Below are positions 46,581 to 57,314 of a DNA stretch of 64,000 bases, piece by piece; the stretch's first letter is position 1, and the number at the start of each line of letters is the position of its first letter. The notes beneath the pieces were generated by a model that did not search any database, was not told where the DNA came from, and worked only from the letters and a program-made list of their open reading frames with translations. Location: contig NZ_JABVXC010000011.1 in the NCBI RefSeq assembly GCF_013349955.1, positions 62,001 to 126,000 on the forward strand. The letters are read 5' to 3'. Position numbers and translations under genes: made by a program. This DNA is from Onishia taeanensis (GTDB lineage: Bacteria; Pseudomonadota; Gammaproteobacteria; Pseudomonadales; Halomonadaceae).

Positions 46581-49234
46581 CGCAGCCACTGCATGGCGAA
46601 GTCATCGGCACTCATGGGGCGGCCATAGTAAAACCCCTGGGCCTGGTCGCAGCCGAGTTCTGCAAGCGCTTGAGCCTGTTCAGCCGTTTCGACACCTTCG
46701 GCGACCGTCTTCATCCCCATACTCCGCGCCATCGCAATGATCGTGGTAACGATGGTGTAGTCATGGCTCGAAGAGAGCATGTCACGCACGAAGGAGATAT
46801 CGATCTTGAGAGTATCGGCAGCGAAACGTTTGAGATATGCCAGCGACGAATAGCCGGTGCCGAAGTCGTCGATGGCGAGACCAAACCCCTGGGCCTTGAG
46901 CGCCTGCATGAGTCCAATGGCCTGTTCCGGGTCGCGCATAAAGCCGCTCTCGGTCAATTCCAGCCCGATGTTCGCCGGGCAGACACCCTTAGTATGCAGC
47001 GCGACCTCTTCGCCAAAGCGCACATCCTCCAACTGCTGAGCCGACACGTTCACTGAGATACGGGGCACCACTGCCACCCCGGACCGTTTCCAGTCTCGCA
47101 GCTGCTGGCTGGTCGTCTTGAGCACCCAGCCACCGAGCTCTTTCATAAGGCCTCTCTCTTCGGCAAGCGGGATGAATTCTGCTGGACTCACCCAACCACG
47201 TTCGCCATCGAACCAACGGCATAGCACTTCAGCACCAGTAAGTTCTCCAGTGACGATATCCACTTGAGGCTGATACTGAAGCATCAAGCGATCTTCGCGC
47301 AGCGCCACGATGAAGTCATCAAGCAGTTGCTGGCGACGCAGGATGGCGCTACCCAATTGATCATCATAAAGCCATCGCCCTTCCCCCTGACGCTTGGCGT
47401 GATGCGCCGCCAGACTGGCATGCTGAAAAAGCTCGCCAGGGCTCTTGCCATGTTCGGGATAAAGCGCACCGCCAATGCTGACATCCAGCATGAACCAGCG
47501 CTCATCAACCTGCAGCGGTGCTTCCAGGCTCTGCTGATAACAGAGCATGCGTTCAGCCAGCATTGATGCAGTCGGCGCCTCGATCAGCACCGCGAACTCA
47601 TCGCCGCCAAGACGTGCCAGCAACTCGCTATCCTGGTGCTGCATGCCACAAAAGCGCTGCCCAGCGGCCGCCAGCACGCTGTCGCCGACACTATGACCGA
47701 AGGTATCGTTGATCTCCTTGAAGCGCCTGAGGTCCATTAACAACAGGCCAAGCGTCTTATCTTCGCAACAGGCCTTTTCCAAGGCATCGCCCACTTGTGC
47801 CATGAAAGACGCACGATTGGGCAAGCCGGTTTCAGGATCGGAGAAAGCCAGACGCTTGATGTAGTCGCCACTCATCTGTCGCTCGAGTTCGGCGGCCGCA
47901 TTGGCAGCGAAAATCTTCAGAACCGTGGTGACAAAGTCGGGATCCTCAAGGGGTGAACGGAACATGACCACCAGCAGACCCAGCGCCTCTCCATTGCTGT
48001 GATCCAGCCGCAGACCAACATAGCCCCGAGCCCAACCGAGGAAACGGTCGGCCTGAGGCGGCAAAATTTTTGCGACCTCGTCGGTGATGACACAGGCCCC
48101 TTTTTCCATGACCTCGGCGCAGGGCGTCCCCTTGAGCACATAGCTGAAGTTCTCAACCTTGCGGCCATCGACCACCGCAGCCTGGGTCGTCATCCAGCCG
48201 TCAGCCAAGGTGTCTTCGAGAGTCGCGATGATACCCGCATCAGCATCCAGTGCACGGGTCAGGTGGTCGACCAGTTGATCAAAGAACAGCTCACCGCCCA
48301 TCGCCGTGACCGATGAGGCAATCTGCATCACCGCCTGCTGGATGCGGCGGGATTCGTGCTGACGGGTATTATCGAAGATGAAACCTTCGAGCCAGACAGT
48401 TTCCCCGTCGGCACCGAAAACGGCCTGCCCCTGCTCAGACACCCAGGAAGTATCGCCACCCGCCGTTCGCAAGCGGTAGTTCAACTGATATGGGCGACGC
48501 CGTTCGACATCCTCCATGATCTGGTGATGAATACGCTGCCGATCGTCGGGATGCACCATGTCCATGAAGGGATAGCCCTGATCAGCGGTCAACTGCGAAG
48601 CGTTGTAGCCGGTTAGGGCCTCGGCACCGCGACTCACGAAGGTGAGACTGCCCTTACCGTCGTGAAGTCGTTGATACGCCATCCCGGGCAGATGGTTCAT
48701 CAGGGTATAGAGCCGGCGTTCGCTCTCTTCCACGGCGCTCATGGTGCGTTGACGGGAAAGCTCGGCTCCCACGCGCATCGCGGCGATTCGCAGGACCTCC
48801 CTGGCGAGGTCAGGCGACCATAGGGGCGCGATATCCAATACAGCAATCAGCCCCAGCGTTTCGCCGCTGCGATCAATGATAGGCATGCCCAGATAGGACT
48901 CAACGGCCAGGTCAGACAGCAGGTCGTCATCCGGAAAGGCCGCACAGACCCTTTCCGGGTAGTGGCAAGGCTCATTTTGGATCACTTGCTCACATGGGCT
49001 GCCCGCCAAAGGATAACTGAAATTATTTAGCAAGCGACCCCGCGACCAAAGGCCGAGGGTACGTGCCATCTTACTATCCGATGGGTCTATGCAGGCGACG
49101 ATCACATGATCGACTCGCAGTATTCGTGCCAGACAGACAGCAAGCTCCGAAAAGAAACTGTCTGTTGGATTGTCTAGGGCCAATCCGTCAGCCAGCTCGC
49201 GAAATACCTGTTCCGAGGCTAGGGGTGGCGCCAT
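46577..49234 (-). CDS. GAF-PAS-GAF-GGDEF-EAL c-di-GMP signalling protein
   Basis: An 885-residue cytoplasmic sensor. An N-terminal GAF (1-170), PAS (175-300), second GAF (300-460), GGDEF (465-625) and EAL (640-885) follow in order. The cyclase signature ARLGGDEFAVLIEAP is intact. The phosphodiesterase has the metal and catalytic residues: EVLCRW (EVL in place of EAL), NVSAQQLED, ELTESGFM, IDDFGTGYSSL, TLKIDISFV and AEGVETAEQ. It could make or degrade c-di-GMP; EAL completeness favours hydrolysis. It is first in an operon with bphO and the phytochrome, and starts after gggagga. Confidence 0.93.
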   Translation of the reverse strand: MAPPLASEQVFRELADGLALDNPTDSFFSELAVCLARILRVDHVIVACIDPSDSKMARTLGLWSRGRLLNNFSYPLAGSPCEQVIQNEPCHYPERVCAAFPDDDLLSDLAVESYLGMPIIDRSGETLGLIAVLDIAPLWSPDLAREVLRIAAMRVGAELSRQRTMSAVEESERRLYTLMNHLPGMAYQRLHDGKGSLTFVSRGAEALTGYNASQLTADQGYPFMDMVHPDDRQRIHHQIMEDVERRRPYQLNYRLRTAGGDTSWVSEQGQAVFGADGETVWLEGFIFDNTRQHESRRIQQAVMQIASSVTAMGGELFFDQLVDHLTRALDADAGIIATLEDTLADGWMTTQAAVVDGRKVENFSYVLKGTPCAEVMEKGACVITDEVAKILPPQADRFLGWARGYVGLRLDHSNGEALGLLVVMFRSPLEDPDFVTTVLKIFAANAAAELERQMSGDYIKRLAFSDPETGLPNRASFMAQVGDALEKACCEDKTLGLLLMDLRRFKEINDTFGHSVGDSVLAAAGQRFCGMQHQDSELLARLGGDEFAVLIEAPTASMLAERMLCYQQSLEAPLQVDERWFMLDVSIGGALYPEHGKSPGELFQHASLAAHHAKRQGEGRWLYDDQLGSAILRRQQLLDDFIVALREDRLMLQYQPQVDIVTGELTGAEVLCRWFDGERGWVSPAEFIPLAEERGLMKELGGWVLKTTSQQLRDWKRSGVAVVPRISVNVSAQQLEDVRFGEEVALHTKGVCPANIGLELTESGFMRDPEQAIGLMQALKAQGFGLAIDDFGTGYSSLAYLKRFAADTLKIDISFVRDMLSSSHDYTIVTTIIAMARSMGMKTVAEGVETAEQAQALAELGCDQAQGFYYGRPMSADDFAMQWLR

Positions 49235-49434
49235 GGACTGGTGTCCTCCCGACCAAATTCAGCTTCAAGCGCCCCCAGAGGGCTGAGCCCAAGGGATACG
49301 TCGACGTCATGCGCCAAGAAGAAAGTACCACTTAAAGCAGACTATTTTACTTCTTGTAGGAAGGGCAATGATCCCTTCTTGAACACTCATCGGCAACACC
49401 TCGTTTTTCTTGATTTTTCCCGGCTCACAAACAT

Positions 49435-49461
49435 CAACGCCCGGCACAAGGCCGGGCGTTG
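49435..49461 (-). terminator. Terminator after the HupE/UreJ gene
   Basis: Arms caacgcccggc and gccgggcgttg with a 5-nt loop lie just past the stop of the nickel permease gene. The minus-strand T-run is broken (ttgatgtttg), so strength is uncertain. Confidence 0.65.
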
Positions 49462-49489
49462 ACGACTCGCCAATAATCCAGCGTCTCAT

Positions 49490-50080
49490 TCAGCCGATGA
49501 CAAGCAGCCCTCCGGCAAGCGCCACCAGACCGCCAACCACACGATCAAGGTGCGGTACACGATGCAACAGCACCTGACCGACTGACCGTCCAAGCTGACC
49601 AATGCACAAGGTTGTCAGCAGGAAACCGGCCAGATACGCCATCAGCGATGCCCCAACCGGCATTTCGGCTGCGTGAGCCTGACCGTGACAGACCAGGAAG
49701 GCTACCACCAGCATTGCACTGATACCCGCGGGCATACGCACCAGGCCGGCGAGCAGCACGCCCGCCAACAATACCGACAGAGAGATTCCGGTCTCGACGC
49801 CGGGAAGACTCAGCCCGCCCCAGGCAAGCCCTGCCCCCAGCAACATGCCTAACGCCGCCAGCCCCGGCACGGCCCGGCCCAGTGGTCGCGCCTGCCGCGC
49901 GCTCCAAAGGCCGATGGCCGATAGCGCCAGCAGGTGATCCAACCCGGTCATGGGATGCAGCAAGCCGGCGAGCATACCGCCGGTACTAGCCTCATGGCCA
50001 ACGTGGGCGCTGACCGTGCCGGCAGCAGTCAGCGCCAGGGGCGCCAGGGCAAGAGCGGTGAGTCGTGAAACACGGGTCAT
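49490..50080 (-). CDS. ureJ: HupE/UreJ family nickel permease
   Basis: A 196-residue membrane protein with a signal-like start, then six helices. LLHPMTGLDHLLALSAIGLW holds the metal-binding HPxxGxDH motif, and VCHGQAHAAEMP is the second conserved His cluster. Family members import nickel or cobalt. Its position as the last gene after ureG implies supply of nickel for urease. The 118-bp gap from ureG is the largest in the ureF-ureG-ureJ run and could hold a minor promoter, though none was recognised. Confidence 0.9.
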   Translation of the reverse strand: MTRVSRLTALALAPLALTAAGTVSAHVGHEASTGGMLAGLLHPMTGLDHLLALSAIGLWSARQARPLGRAVPGLAALGMLLGAGLAWGGLSLPGVETGISLSVLLAGVLLAGLVRMPAGISAMLVVAFLVCHGQAHAAEMPVGASLMAYLAGFLLTTLCIGQLGRSVGQVLLHRVPHLDRVVGGLVALAGGLLVIG

Positions 50081-50198
50081 GGTAACGTCCTTCTTTTTTC
50101 AGCTGAATGTCGTGAGTCGACGAATAGCGTGGGTCTTCTTAGGCAGCGCATGACGAAAACACAGCGCATGGCCCAATGAGATGACGAATCGGCCGCGT

Positions 50199-50864
50199 TC
50201 AGACCGCCGAACTGGCCTGGTGTGCGTCGCTGCCGGCATGCGCGATCGATGGCCGGCGCTCCGGTAGCATGCCGCGGTCAAGAATGAAGCGTATGACTTC
50301 CTCGACGCCGACACCGTCGTAGAGATTGGCGAACACAAAGGGACGTTCGCCCCGCATCTTTTTCGAATCCCGCTCCATCACCTCGAGGGAGGCATGCACC
50401 TGCTCGGCGATGTCGATCTTGTTGATGATCAAAAGATCCGACTTGGTGATGCCTGGCCCCCCCTTGCGGGGAATCTTGTCGCCCGCGGAAACGTCGATCA
50501 CATAGAGCGTCAGGTCTGAGAGCTCGGGGCTGAAGGTCGCCGAGAGGTTGTCGCCACCAGATTCCACCAGCACCAGTTCGAGACCAGGATGACGAGCCTG
50601 CAGGTCATCGATGGCGGCGAGATTCATCGAGGCATCCTCGCGAATCGCGGTATGCGGACAGCCCCCGGTCTCGACGCCAAGAATACGGTCGGCGGGTAGC
50701 GCCTCGTGGCTCAGCAGGAAATCCGCATCTTCGCGGGTATAGATATCGTTGGTTACCACGGCAATATCGTAGTAATCGCGTAGCGCCAGGCACAGCTGCT
50801 TCAAGAGCGCGGTCTTGCCGGAACCGACCGGGCCACCGACACCGATACGCAAGCAGTGATTCAT
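50199..50864 (-). CDS. ureG: Urease accessory GTPase UreG
   Basis: A 221-residue SIMIBI GTPase that powers nickel delivery to urease. [18 protein letters not shown] is the P-loop, [19 protein letters not shown] holds the nickel-binding Cys-Pro-His motif, and [19 protein letters not shown] is the Walker B and switch region. NKIDIAEQV gives GTP specificity. A 25-residue C-terminal extension ([13 protein letters not shown]) contains two His residues. It follows ureF by about 11 bp. Confidence 0.97.
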   Translation of the reverse strand: MNHCLRIGVGGPVGSGKTALLKQLCLALRDYYDIAVVTNDIYTREDADFLLSHEALPADRILGVETGGCPHTAIREDASMNLAAIDDLQARHPGLELVLVESGGDNLSATFSPELSDLTLYVIDVSAGDKIPRKGGPGITKSDLLIINKIDIAEQVHASLEVMERDSKKMRGERPFVFANLYDGVGVEEVIRFILDRGMLPERRPSIAHAGSDAHQASSAV

Positions 50865-50875
50865 GAGGGGCTCCT

Positions 50876-51583
50876 TCAGCTTCTGAAAAGTCGTGAGTAT
50901 TGTGTTTCATGCTGGGCGCTGGCGAGCGCCAGCCCTGGCAGCAACGGGCCTAGTTCGTGATCCTCAAACGCAAGGGCGCGGTCCACGGCCACCACCAATT
51001 CGGGACGCAGCCGCTCGATGAGGCGTTGGGCGGCCGTGTGGCCCAGCGGCAACGCCTTGCAGGCCACCGCCAACTGGTTTTCGAGCCAGGACCAGGCAAA
51101 GCCCAACAACGCCTGGCGCGGAGGAATAACGCGCGCCTGGGCCAGCCAGGCAAAGAGCGTCACATAGCCGGGCTGAACCGGCAGCAGCGGCGACGGCGGC
51201 AGCAGCTCGAGGCTCTGTAGCAGCCGCTTGAGCGCCGCGCCCAGGCGCTGGTCTTCCTCGGCGAGTTCACGGGTCTCGCGGCTGGCCGCCAGCCAGGCAT
51301 CCCAGTACGCCACCGCCTCGCCATCCTGTGCCATGAAAGCCGCCTGTTGGCGCGCCAGCACCGGCAACTCGCAGCGTGACAGGCCGTCGTCCAGCACGCC
51401 GGACAGCCAGGCCTCAAGGCTTGCCTCGTCGCGTACCCAATCGAGCTCGAAGGCGCTCTCAAGGCCCTGTGACCAGGCGAAGGCACCGATCGGCAGCGCC
51501 GGGCTGACCAACTGCATCAGCCCCAGCAGGGCTAGGTCGTCCCCCTGGGCGGCGCCGTCGGGCGAGCGCGCATCAGTGAACAT
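50876..51583 (-). CDS. ureF: Urease accessory protein UreF
   Basis: A 235-residue all-helical protein that links UreG to the UreD-apourease complex and gates nickel insertion. [20 protein letters not shown] is the family signature. The start is ambiguous: ATG codons at 51595, 51589 and 51583 all lie in the end of ureE. I use 51583 ([10 protein letters not shown]). The longer open frame upstream translates the ureE His-tail in another frame and is rejected. Confidence 0.93.
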   Translation of the reverse strand: MFTDARSPDGAAQGDDLALLGLMQLVSPALPIGAFAWSQGLESAFELDWVRDEASLEAWLSGVLDDGLSRCELPVLARQQAAFMAQDGEAVAYWDAWLAASRETRELAEEDQRLGAALKRLLQSLELLPPSPLLPVQPGYVTLFAWLAQARVIPPRQALLGFAWSWLENQLAVACKALPLGHTAAQRLIERLRPELVVAVDRALAFEDHELGPLLPGLALASAQHETQYSRLFRS

Positions 51584-52109
51584 GGTCATGCGCATGCCCG
51601 TGCGAATGCTCGTGTGAATGCTCGTGTGAATGACCGTGCGCATGCCCCGCCTGAGCATGCCCTTTATGGGAATAGGCCCCCGGCTCGGGGTCGAAGGGCG
51701 CTTGATGATGATGAAGCGTGGCACCTAAGCGCTCTGCCAGTTCCTCCAGCACATGATCCGGCGGGAAGCGCACCCAGCCGCCCTCCTCGTCGGCGCCGAT
51801 GGCCAGCGCCACATGACGGTTGCCGAGGTGATAGCAGAGCTTCGCCAGCGGCAGGCCGGCCTCGATTCGTGCCGTGACCACCGGTTCGGCAGCAGCGCGA
51901 ATGATCACGATCTCGCCGCTATCGGCCTCTAGGCCTTCCCCATCCCGTAGCACCGGGCCGCGGTCGAGAAACAGGCCGACCTCCTGGCCGTCATCGGTCT
52001 GCGCCTTGAGGCGCCCTCGCATACGAAGCTCGAAGGGCAATGTCAGGGTGTCGCTGGCCCGGCTTGCCTCGATGGGCCCCAGGCGTTCAATCAATTTCAG
52101 CATTGGCAT
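51573..52109 (-). CDS. ureE: Urease accessory nickel chaperone UreE with His-rich tail
   Basis: A 178-residue metallochaperone. The N-terminal domain (LIERLGPIEASRASDTLTLP) and the C-terminal ferredoxin-like domain with LCYHLGNRHVALAIG (the dimer nickel-binding His) are clear. The tail from about residue 155 is [25 protein letters not shown], one His every second residue, a nickel store. The tail is coded by a near 12-bp repeat. The ATG at 52109 fits; one at 52103 is possible. It overlaps ureF by about 10 bp. Confidence 0.95.
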   Translation of the reverse strand: MPMLKLIERLGPIEASRASDTLTLPFELRMRGRLKAQTDDGQEVGLFLDRGPVLRDGEGLEADSGEIVIIRAAAEPVVTARIEAGLPLAKLCYHLGNRHVALAIGADEEGGWVRFPPDHVLEELAERLGATLHHHQAPFDPEPGAYSHKGHAQAGHAHGHSHEHSHEHSHGHAHDHVH

Positions 52110-52262
52110 CGTCTCTAGAAATTTTCCGCGGCTGACCCTGTGGCCGTCTGCAAAAGGGCACTGTCGATACTTCCCTGTACGCTCCTTTTGCCTTCCATGA
52201 CAAAGGACCCTCGCTTCGACCTGCCACCGGCGCCGCTTGACGTCTGGTAATCGCCCCACTGC

Positions 52263-53984
52263 TCAGAACAAGTGATAGCGCTGAGCCAGTGGCAGCTCGG
52301 TGGCCGGCTCACAGGTCAAGAGCTCGCCATCGGCGCGCACCTCATAGGTCTGCGAATCCACGCTGAGGGCTGGGCAGGCATCGTTGAGCTTCATGTCCGA
52401 CTTGCGCACGGCCCGGGTGTCGCGACAGGCCACCAGCGGACTATCCAGCCCCAGGCGCTCCTTGACGCCCGCTTCCAGTGCCGCCTGGCTGACGAAAGAC
52501 AGCCGCGTGGCGCTGGCCGCCTTGCCGAAAGCGCCGAACATTGGCCGGTAGTGCACCGGCTGCGGCGTGGGAATCGACGCATTGGGGTCACCCATGGGCG
52601 CGGCAGCGATCATCCCGCCCTTGACGATCAGCGCCGGCTTGACGCCGAAGAAGGCCGGATCCCACAGCACCAGATCGGCCAGCTTGCCGACCTCGATCGA
52701 GCCCACCTCGTGACTCAGCCCATGAGTGATCGCCGGGTTGATGGTGTACTTGGCGATGTAGCGCCGGGCACGCAGGTTGTCGGCTCCCAGTGCTTCGTCT
52801 TCCGGCAGCAGACCACGCTGGACTTTCATCTTGTGGGCCGTCTGCCAGGTGCGGCAGATCACCTCGCCCACCCGCCCCATGGCCTGGGAATCCGAGGCGA
52901 TCATCGAGATCACCCCCATGTCATGCAGGATGTCCTCGGCGGCGATGGTTTCGCGGCGGATACGCGAATCGGCGAAGGCCACATCTTCGGGAATGTTGGG
53001 GTCGAGGTGGTGGCAAACCATCAGCATGTCCAGGTGCTCGTCGATGGTATTGACTGTGTACGGCCGGGTCGGATTGGTCGACGACGGCAGCACATAGGGC
53101 TTGGCGCAGGCGGTGAGGATGTCCGGCGCATGGCCGCCCCCGGCGCCTTCGGTGTGATATGTGTGAATGCCGCGTTCCTTGAACGCCGCCAAGGTATCCT
53201 CGACGAACCCTGACTCATTGAGGGTATCGGTATGGATCGCCACCTGAACGTCATAGCGCTCGGCCACCGACAGGCAGGCGTCGATGGAAGCCGGCGTGGT
53301 GCCCCAGTCCTCGTGGAGCTTGAGCCCCATGGCCCCCGCCTCGAGCTGCGCCTCCAGCGCCTCGGGCAGGCTGGCGTTGCCCTTGCCCAGAAAGCCGATG
53401 TTCATGGGCAGGCTGTCCACGGCCTGCAGCATCTTGCCGATATGCCAGGCCCCCGGCGTACAGGTGGTGGCATTGGAGCCGGTGGCCGGGCCGGTCCCGC
53501 CGCCGAGCATGGTGGTCACCCCGCTCATCAGGGCCTCTTCGACCTGCTGGGGGCAGATGAAATGGATATGGGCGTCGATCCCGCCGGCGGTGAGAATCTT
53601 GCCCTCGCCCGCGATCACCTCGGTTCCCGGGCCGATGACGATCTCGACTCCCGGCTGAGTATCCGGGTTGCCGGCCTTGCCGAGCGCCGCGATGCGCCCG
53701 CCCTGGAGTCCCACGTCTGCCTTGACGATGCCCCACCAGTCGAGGATCAGCGCATTGGTGATCACCGTGTCCATCACCGAGCCATCGGCACGCTGGCTCT
53801 GGCCCATACCGTCGCGGATTACCTTGCCGCCACCGAACTTGACCTCATCGCCATAGGAGGCGGCGTCACGCTCAACTTCAATCCACAACTCGGTGTCACC
53901 GAGGCGCACCCGGTCGCCGACGGTCGGGCCATACATATCAGCATAGGCCTGACGGCTGATCTTGCTAGGCGTGGTATCGCTCAT
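52263..53984 (-). CDS. ureC: Urease alpha subunit
   Basis: The 573-residue catalytic subunit that hydrolyses urea to ammonia and carbamate at a dinickel centre. The carbamylated Lys is in [26 protein letters not shown] and [17 protein letters not shown] supply nickel His ligands, and [20 protein letters not shown] is the mobile flap with the catalytic His. Length is normal. The ATG overlaps the ureB stop by 4 bp. A 153-bp gap to ureE holds nothing recognised. Confidence 0.98.
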   Translation of the reverse strand: MSDTTPSKISRQAYADMYGPTVGDRVRLGDTELWIEVERDAASYGDEVKFGGGKVIRDGMGQSQRADGSVMDTVITNALILDWWGIVKADVGLQGGRIAALGKAGNPDTQPGVEIVIGPGTEVIAGEGKILTAGGIDAHIHFICPQQVEEALMSGVTTMLGGGTGPATGSNATTCTPGAWHIGKMLQAVDSLPMNIGFLGKGNASLPEALEAQLEAGAMGLKLHEDWGTTPASIDACLSVAERYDVQVAIHTDTLNESGFVEDTLAAFKERGIHTYHTEGAGGGHAPDILTACAKPYVLPSSTNPTRPYTVNTIDEHLDMLMVCHHLDPNIPEDVAFADSRIRRETIAAEDILHDMGVISMIASDSQAMGRVGEVICRTWQTAHKMKVQRGLLPEDEALGADNLRARRYIAKYTINPAITHGLSHEVGSIEVGKLADLVLWDPAFFGVKPALIVKGGMIAAAPMGDPNASIPTPQPVHYRPMFGAFGKAASATRLSFVSQAALEAGVKERLGLDSPLVACRDTRAVRKSDMKLNDACPALSVDSQTYEVRADGELLTCEPATELPLAQRYHLF

Positions 53985-54379
53985 GACGACTCTCCTTGAT
54001 CGGCATCATCGGATGACGAGGGTCGCGCAGCCTCGGGCACGGTAGATGAGATACGCGCATCGGCGGGCGCGTTAGAGAGCGCCCCCATCACTTGCTGACG
54101 AAAGCCATAGGCGATGCGGCTGCCGGTGAAGGGAATCAGCGTCACCTCGCGCTTCTGACCGGGCTCGAAGCGAATCGCCGTGCCCGCAGCTACATCCAGG
54201 CGATGGCCACGGGTCGCCGCGCGATCGAAGTCCAGCGCCGGGTTGGCCTCGAAGAAGTGATAGTGCGAGCCGACCTGAATCGGGCGATCACCGGTATTGG
54301 CGACCGTCACGCTGATCCGCTCGAGTCCTTCGCACAGCGCGATCTCGCCGTCCTTCAATTGATACTCACCGGGAATCAT
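53981..54379 (-). CDS. ureB: Urease beta subunit
   Basis: A 132-residue structural subunit. [18 protein letters not shown] is the canonical start. [35 protein letters not shown] and [16 protein letters not shown] are family blocks. The ATG at 54379 has aggag 5 bases upstream; the longer frame to 54493 overlaps ureA and is rejected. The C-terminal 30 residues are acidic and Ser-rich, longer than in the Klebsiella protein. Confidence 0.96.
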   Translation of the reverse strand: MIPGEYQLKDGEIALCEGLERISVTVANTGDRPIQVGSHYHFFEANPALDFDRAATRGHRLDVAAGTAIRFEPGQKREVTLIPFTGSRIAYGFRQQVMGALSNAPADARISSTVPEAARPSSSDDADQGESS

Positions 54380-54389
54380 GGGGATCTCC

Positions 54390-54692
54390 TCACACGATCG
54401 GGTTGTGAACGGTGACCAGCTTGGTCCCATCCGGGAAGGTCGCCTCGACCTGCACCTCGTCGACCATCTCGGCCACCCCTTCCATGACGTCATCGCGGGT
54501 CAGAATCTCACGCCCGGCACTCATCATCTCGGCCACGCTACGTCCGTCCCGGGCACCTTCCATGATCTCGGCGCTGATCAGCGCCACCGCTTCGGGGTAG
54601 TTGAGCTTGAGGCCACGATCACGTCGGCGCTCGGCGAGCAACGCCGCCGTGAACAGCAGCAGCTTGTCCTTGTCTCTCGGGGTCAGTTCCAT
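54390..54692 (-). CDS. ureA: Urease gamma subunit
   Basis: A 100-residue structural subunit with the typical sequence [38 protein letters not shown] and [18 protein letters not shown]. Length matches the family exactly. The ATG at 54692 is the expected start. A heptamer repeat array separates it from ureD. Confidence 0.97.
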   Translation of the reverse strand: MELTPRDKDKLLLFTAALLAERRRDRGLKLNYPEAVALISAEIMEGARDGRSVAEMMSAGREILTRDDVMEGVAEMVDEVQVEATFPDGTKLVTVHNPIV

Positions 54693-54727
54693 CGCAGTAG
54701 CTCCCAAATCATGTCGTTGGAATTCGA

Positions 54728-54811
54728 GCTTCGGGCTTCGGGCTTCGGGCTTCGGGCTTCGGGCTTCGGGCTTCGGGCTTCGGGCTTCGGGCTTCGGGCT
54801 TCGGGCTTCGG
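54728..54811. repeat. Heptanucleotide tandem array (gcttcgg x12) between ureD and ureA
   Basis: Twelve perfect head-to-tail copies of gcttcgg fill most of the 173-bp gap between ureD and ureA. The array would be transcribed as ccgaagc repeats in the urease mRNA. No role is known. Confidence 0.95.
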
Positions 54812-54865
54812 CAGCATGGTGCTCGACGCCCGCTGCCCGTCACTCGCTACCGGCACGAAGTGCCG

Positions 54866-55789
54866 CTATGTCATCCAGATACGCGGCACGCTGGCCTCAC
54901 GACCCAGCAGCATCGGCCGCAACCGTGTCCAGGCCGCCTGACAAAGCGCCCAGGCTTCATTGCGCTCATCGCCGAGATAGCGCAACAGCAGCACCCCCTG
55001 GCGCACCGTCACCGCCCAGCGGGGCGAGGCCGGCAGCGCCTCGCGCAATATGGCAACGGCGCCGGCCTCGTCATCGAGGCCCACCGCCCACAGCGTGGCT
55101 TGCACGCTGGCCCCGCCCTGCCCCCAAGGCCCCGAAAAGCGTGGGTGCGTCGGGTCGAGGAGCTGGCGTTCATGCCACAGGGGGCGACCGTCACGGGTCA
55201 GGGAAAAGCGCTGCTCGAGATGCCCGGAAACGAACGGCAGTTCACCGGCCGGGCGACCGAGCGCCAGCACCTCCCAGCCCAGGCAGCGCGCCTCCTGGTC
55301 AAGCGCAATCTCGGTGCTCTGCACCCCACGGGAGCCATCGAAGGCGATGGTTTCCTGTGGCAGCCACTCGAGTTCACCGCCTGCCTCCACCGAGAGGCTC
55401 GTATGCTGAGTCCAGGCCACCCCATGGCTGTCGGCCCGGTAGAGCTTGTTGGCGGCCGGGGTGGTGATCAGGGCCCGGGCGCCCTGGCCAACCTTGGCGC
55501 CGATCGAAAGGGCGTCGCCGCTGACCAGGCCGCCCGGCGGGTGCAACAAATAGACATGGCAGCTACCGGCTTCCCCCTCGGCATCGCGAGACTCCGGATA
55601 GAAGGGCCGCTGAACCCGCAGCGGGCCCTGGTGGCGAGCACGGGTCAAACGGGTCACAGGACCGGCCGGCTCATCGCGACGCGTAAAGCCGAGCTCGATG
55701 GATGCGGCCCAGTGGCGCTCGCCGTCGAAGCGATGGCCGCTGGCCAAGGGGCAAGCCTTCTGGTGGGAAAGGGGCTCGAAGACCGTCAT
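54866..55789 (-). CDS. ureD: Urease accessory protein UreD
   Basis: A 307-residue scaffold that binds apourease and carries nickel toward the active site with UreF and UreG. RRDEPAGPVTRLTRARHQGP and VYLLHPPGGLVSGDALSIGA are UreD signatures. LITTPAANKLYRAD and ELEWLPQETIAFDG are further family blocks. The ATG overlaps the urtE stop by 4 bp, so urea transport and urease genes are joined translationally. Confidence 0.95.
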   Translation of the reverse strand: MTVFEPLSHQKACPLASGHRFDGERHWAASIELGFTRRDEPAGPVTRLTRARHQGPLRVQRPFYPESRDAEGEAGSCHVYLLHPPGGLVSGDALSIGAKVGQGARALITTPAANKLYRADSHGVAWTQHTSLSVEAGGELEWLPQETIAFDGSRGVQSTEIALDQEARCLGWEVLALGRPAGELPFVSGHLEQRFSLTRDGRPLWHERQLLDPTHPRFSGPWGQGGASVQATLWAVGLDDEAGAVAILREALPASPRWAVTVRQGVLLLRYLGDERNEAWALCQAAWTRLRPMLLGREASVPRIWMT

Positions 55790-56483
55790 ACGGTGAGGTG
55801 TCGCTTGATCAGGTCATCGGAAAGCTCGCCGATCCCGCCGCTGGCCACCGGGCGGCCGCGATCGAGGATCGTGAAGCGGTCGGCATACTTGCGGGCGAAA
55901 GGTAGCTTCTGTTCGACCAGCAGCACGGTCAGACCATCCTCGCGAATCAGCCGACGTATCACCTCGCCGATCTGGGCGACGATATTGGGCTGGATGCCCT
56001 CCCCCGGCTCGTCGAGAATCAACAGCCGCGGCTCGATGACCAGCGCACGGCCAATCGCCAGCTGCTGCTGCTGACCGCCGGATAGGTCGCCACCGCGACG
56101 ATGGCGCATCTCATGGAGCACCGGAAACAGCTCGAAGACTCGATCAGGAATGCGGCGACTGCCGTCCTTGCGCGCGGCAAGCCCGGTGCGCAGATTTTCC
56201 TCGACACTGAGCAGCGGAAAGATCTGGCGACCCTGGGGCACATAGCCGATGCCGAGCCGGGAGCGCTCCTCGAGGCGCTTCTTGGTCAGATCCACCTCGC
56301 CGTCAAAGCGCAGGCTGCCGCTCTTGATCGGCACTTCGCCCATCACGCACTTGAGCAGGGTCGTCTTGCCCACGCCGTTGCGCCCCATCACGCAGGTGCA
56401 TTCACCCTTGGGCACCTCGAGATCGAGATCCCACAGGGTGTGGCTCTCGCCATAGAACTGGTTGAGCTTGTCGATCGCGAGCA

Positions 56484-56484
<1 letters not shown>
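55786..56484 (-). CDS. urtE: Urea ABC transporter ATP-binding protein UrtE
   Basis: A 232-residue LivF-type ATPase. MGRNGVGKTTLLKCVMG is Walker A, GGDLSGGQQQQLAIGRAL the signature, and RLLILDEPGEGIQPNIV Walker B. The EGIQP sequence following Walker B is characteristic of UrtE. It pairs with UrtD on the UrtBC permease. It overlaps urtD by one base (TGATG). Confidence 0.95.

Positions 56485-57310
<826 letters not shown>

Positions 57311-57314
<4 letters not shown>

Noticed and set aside
54860..56074. Plus-strand open frame of 404 codons opposite ureD and urtE
   Set aside because: Antisense shadow; both minus-strand genes show clear family motifs.
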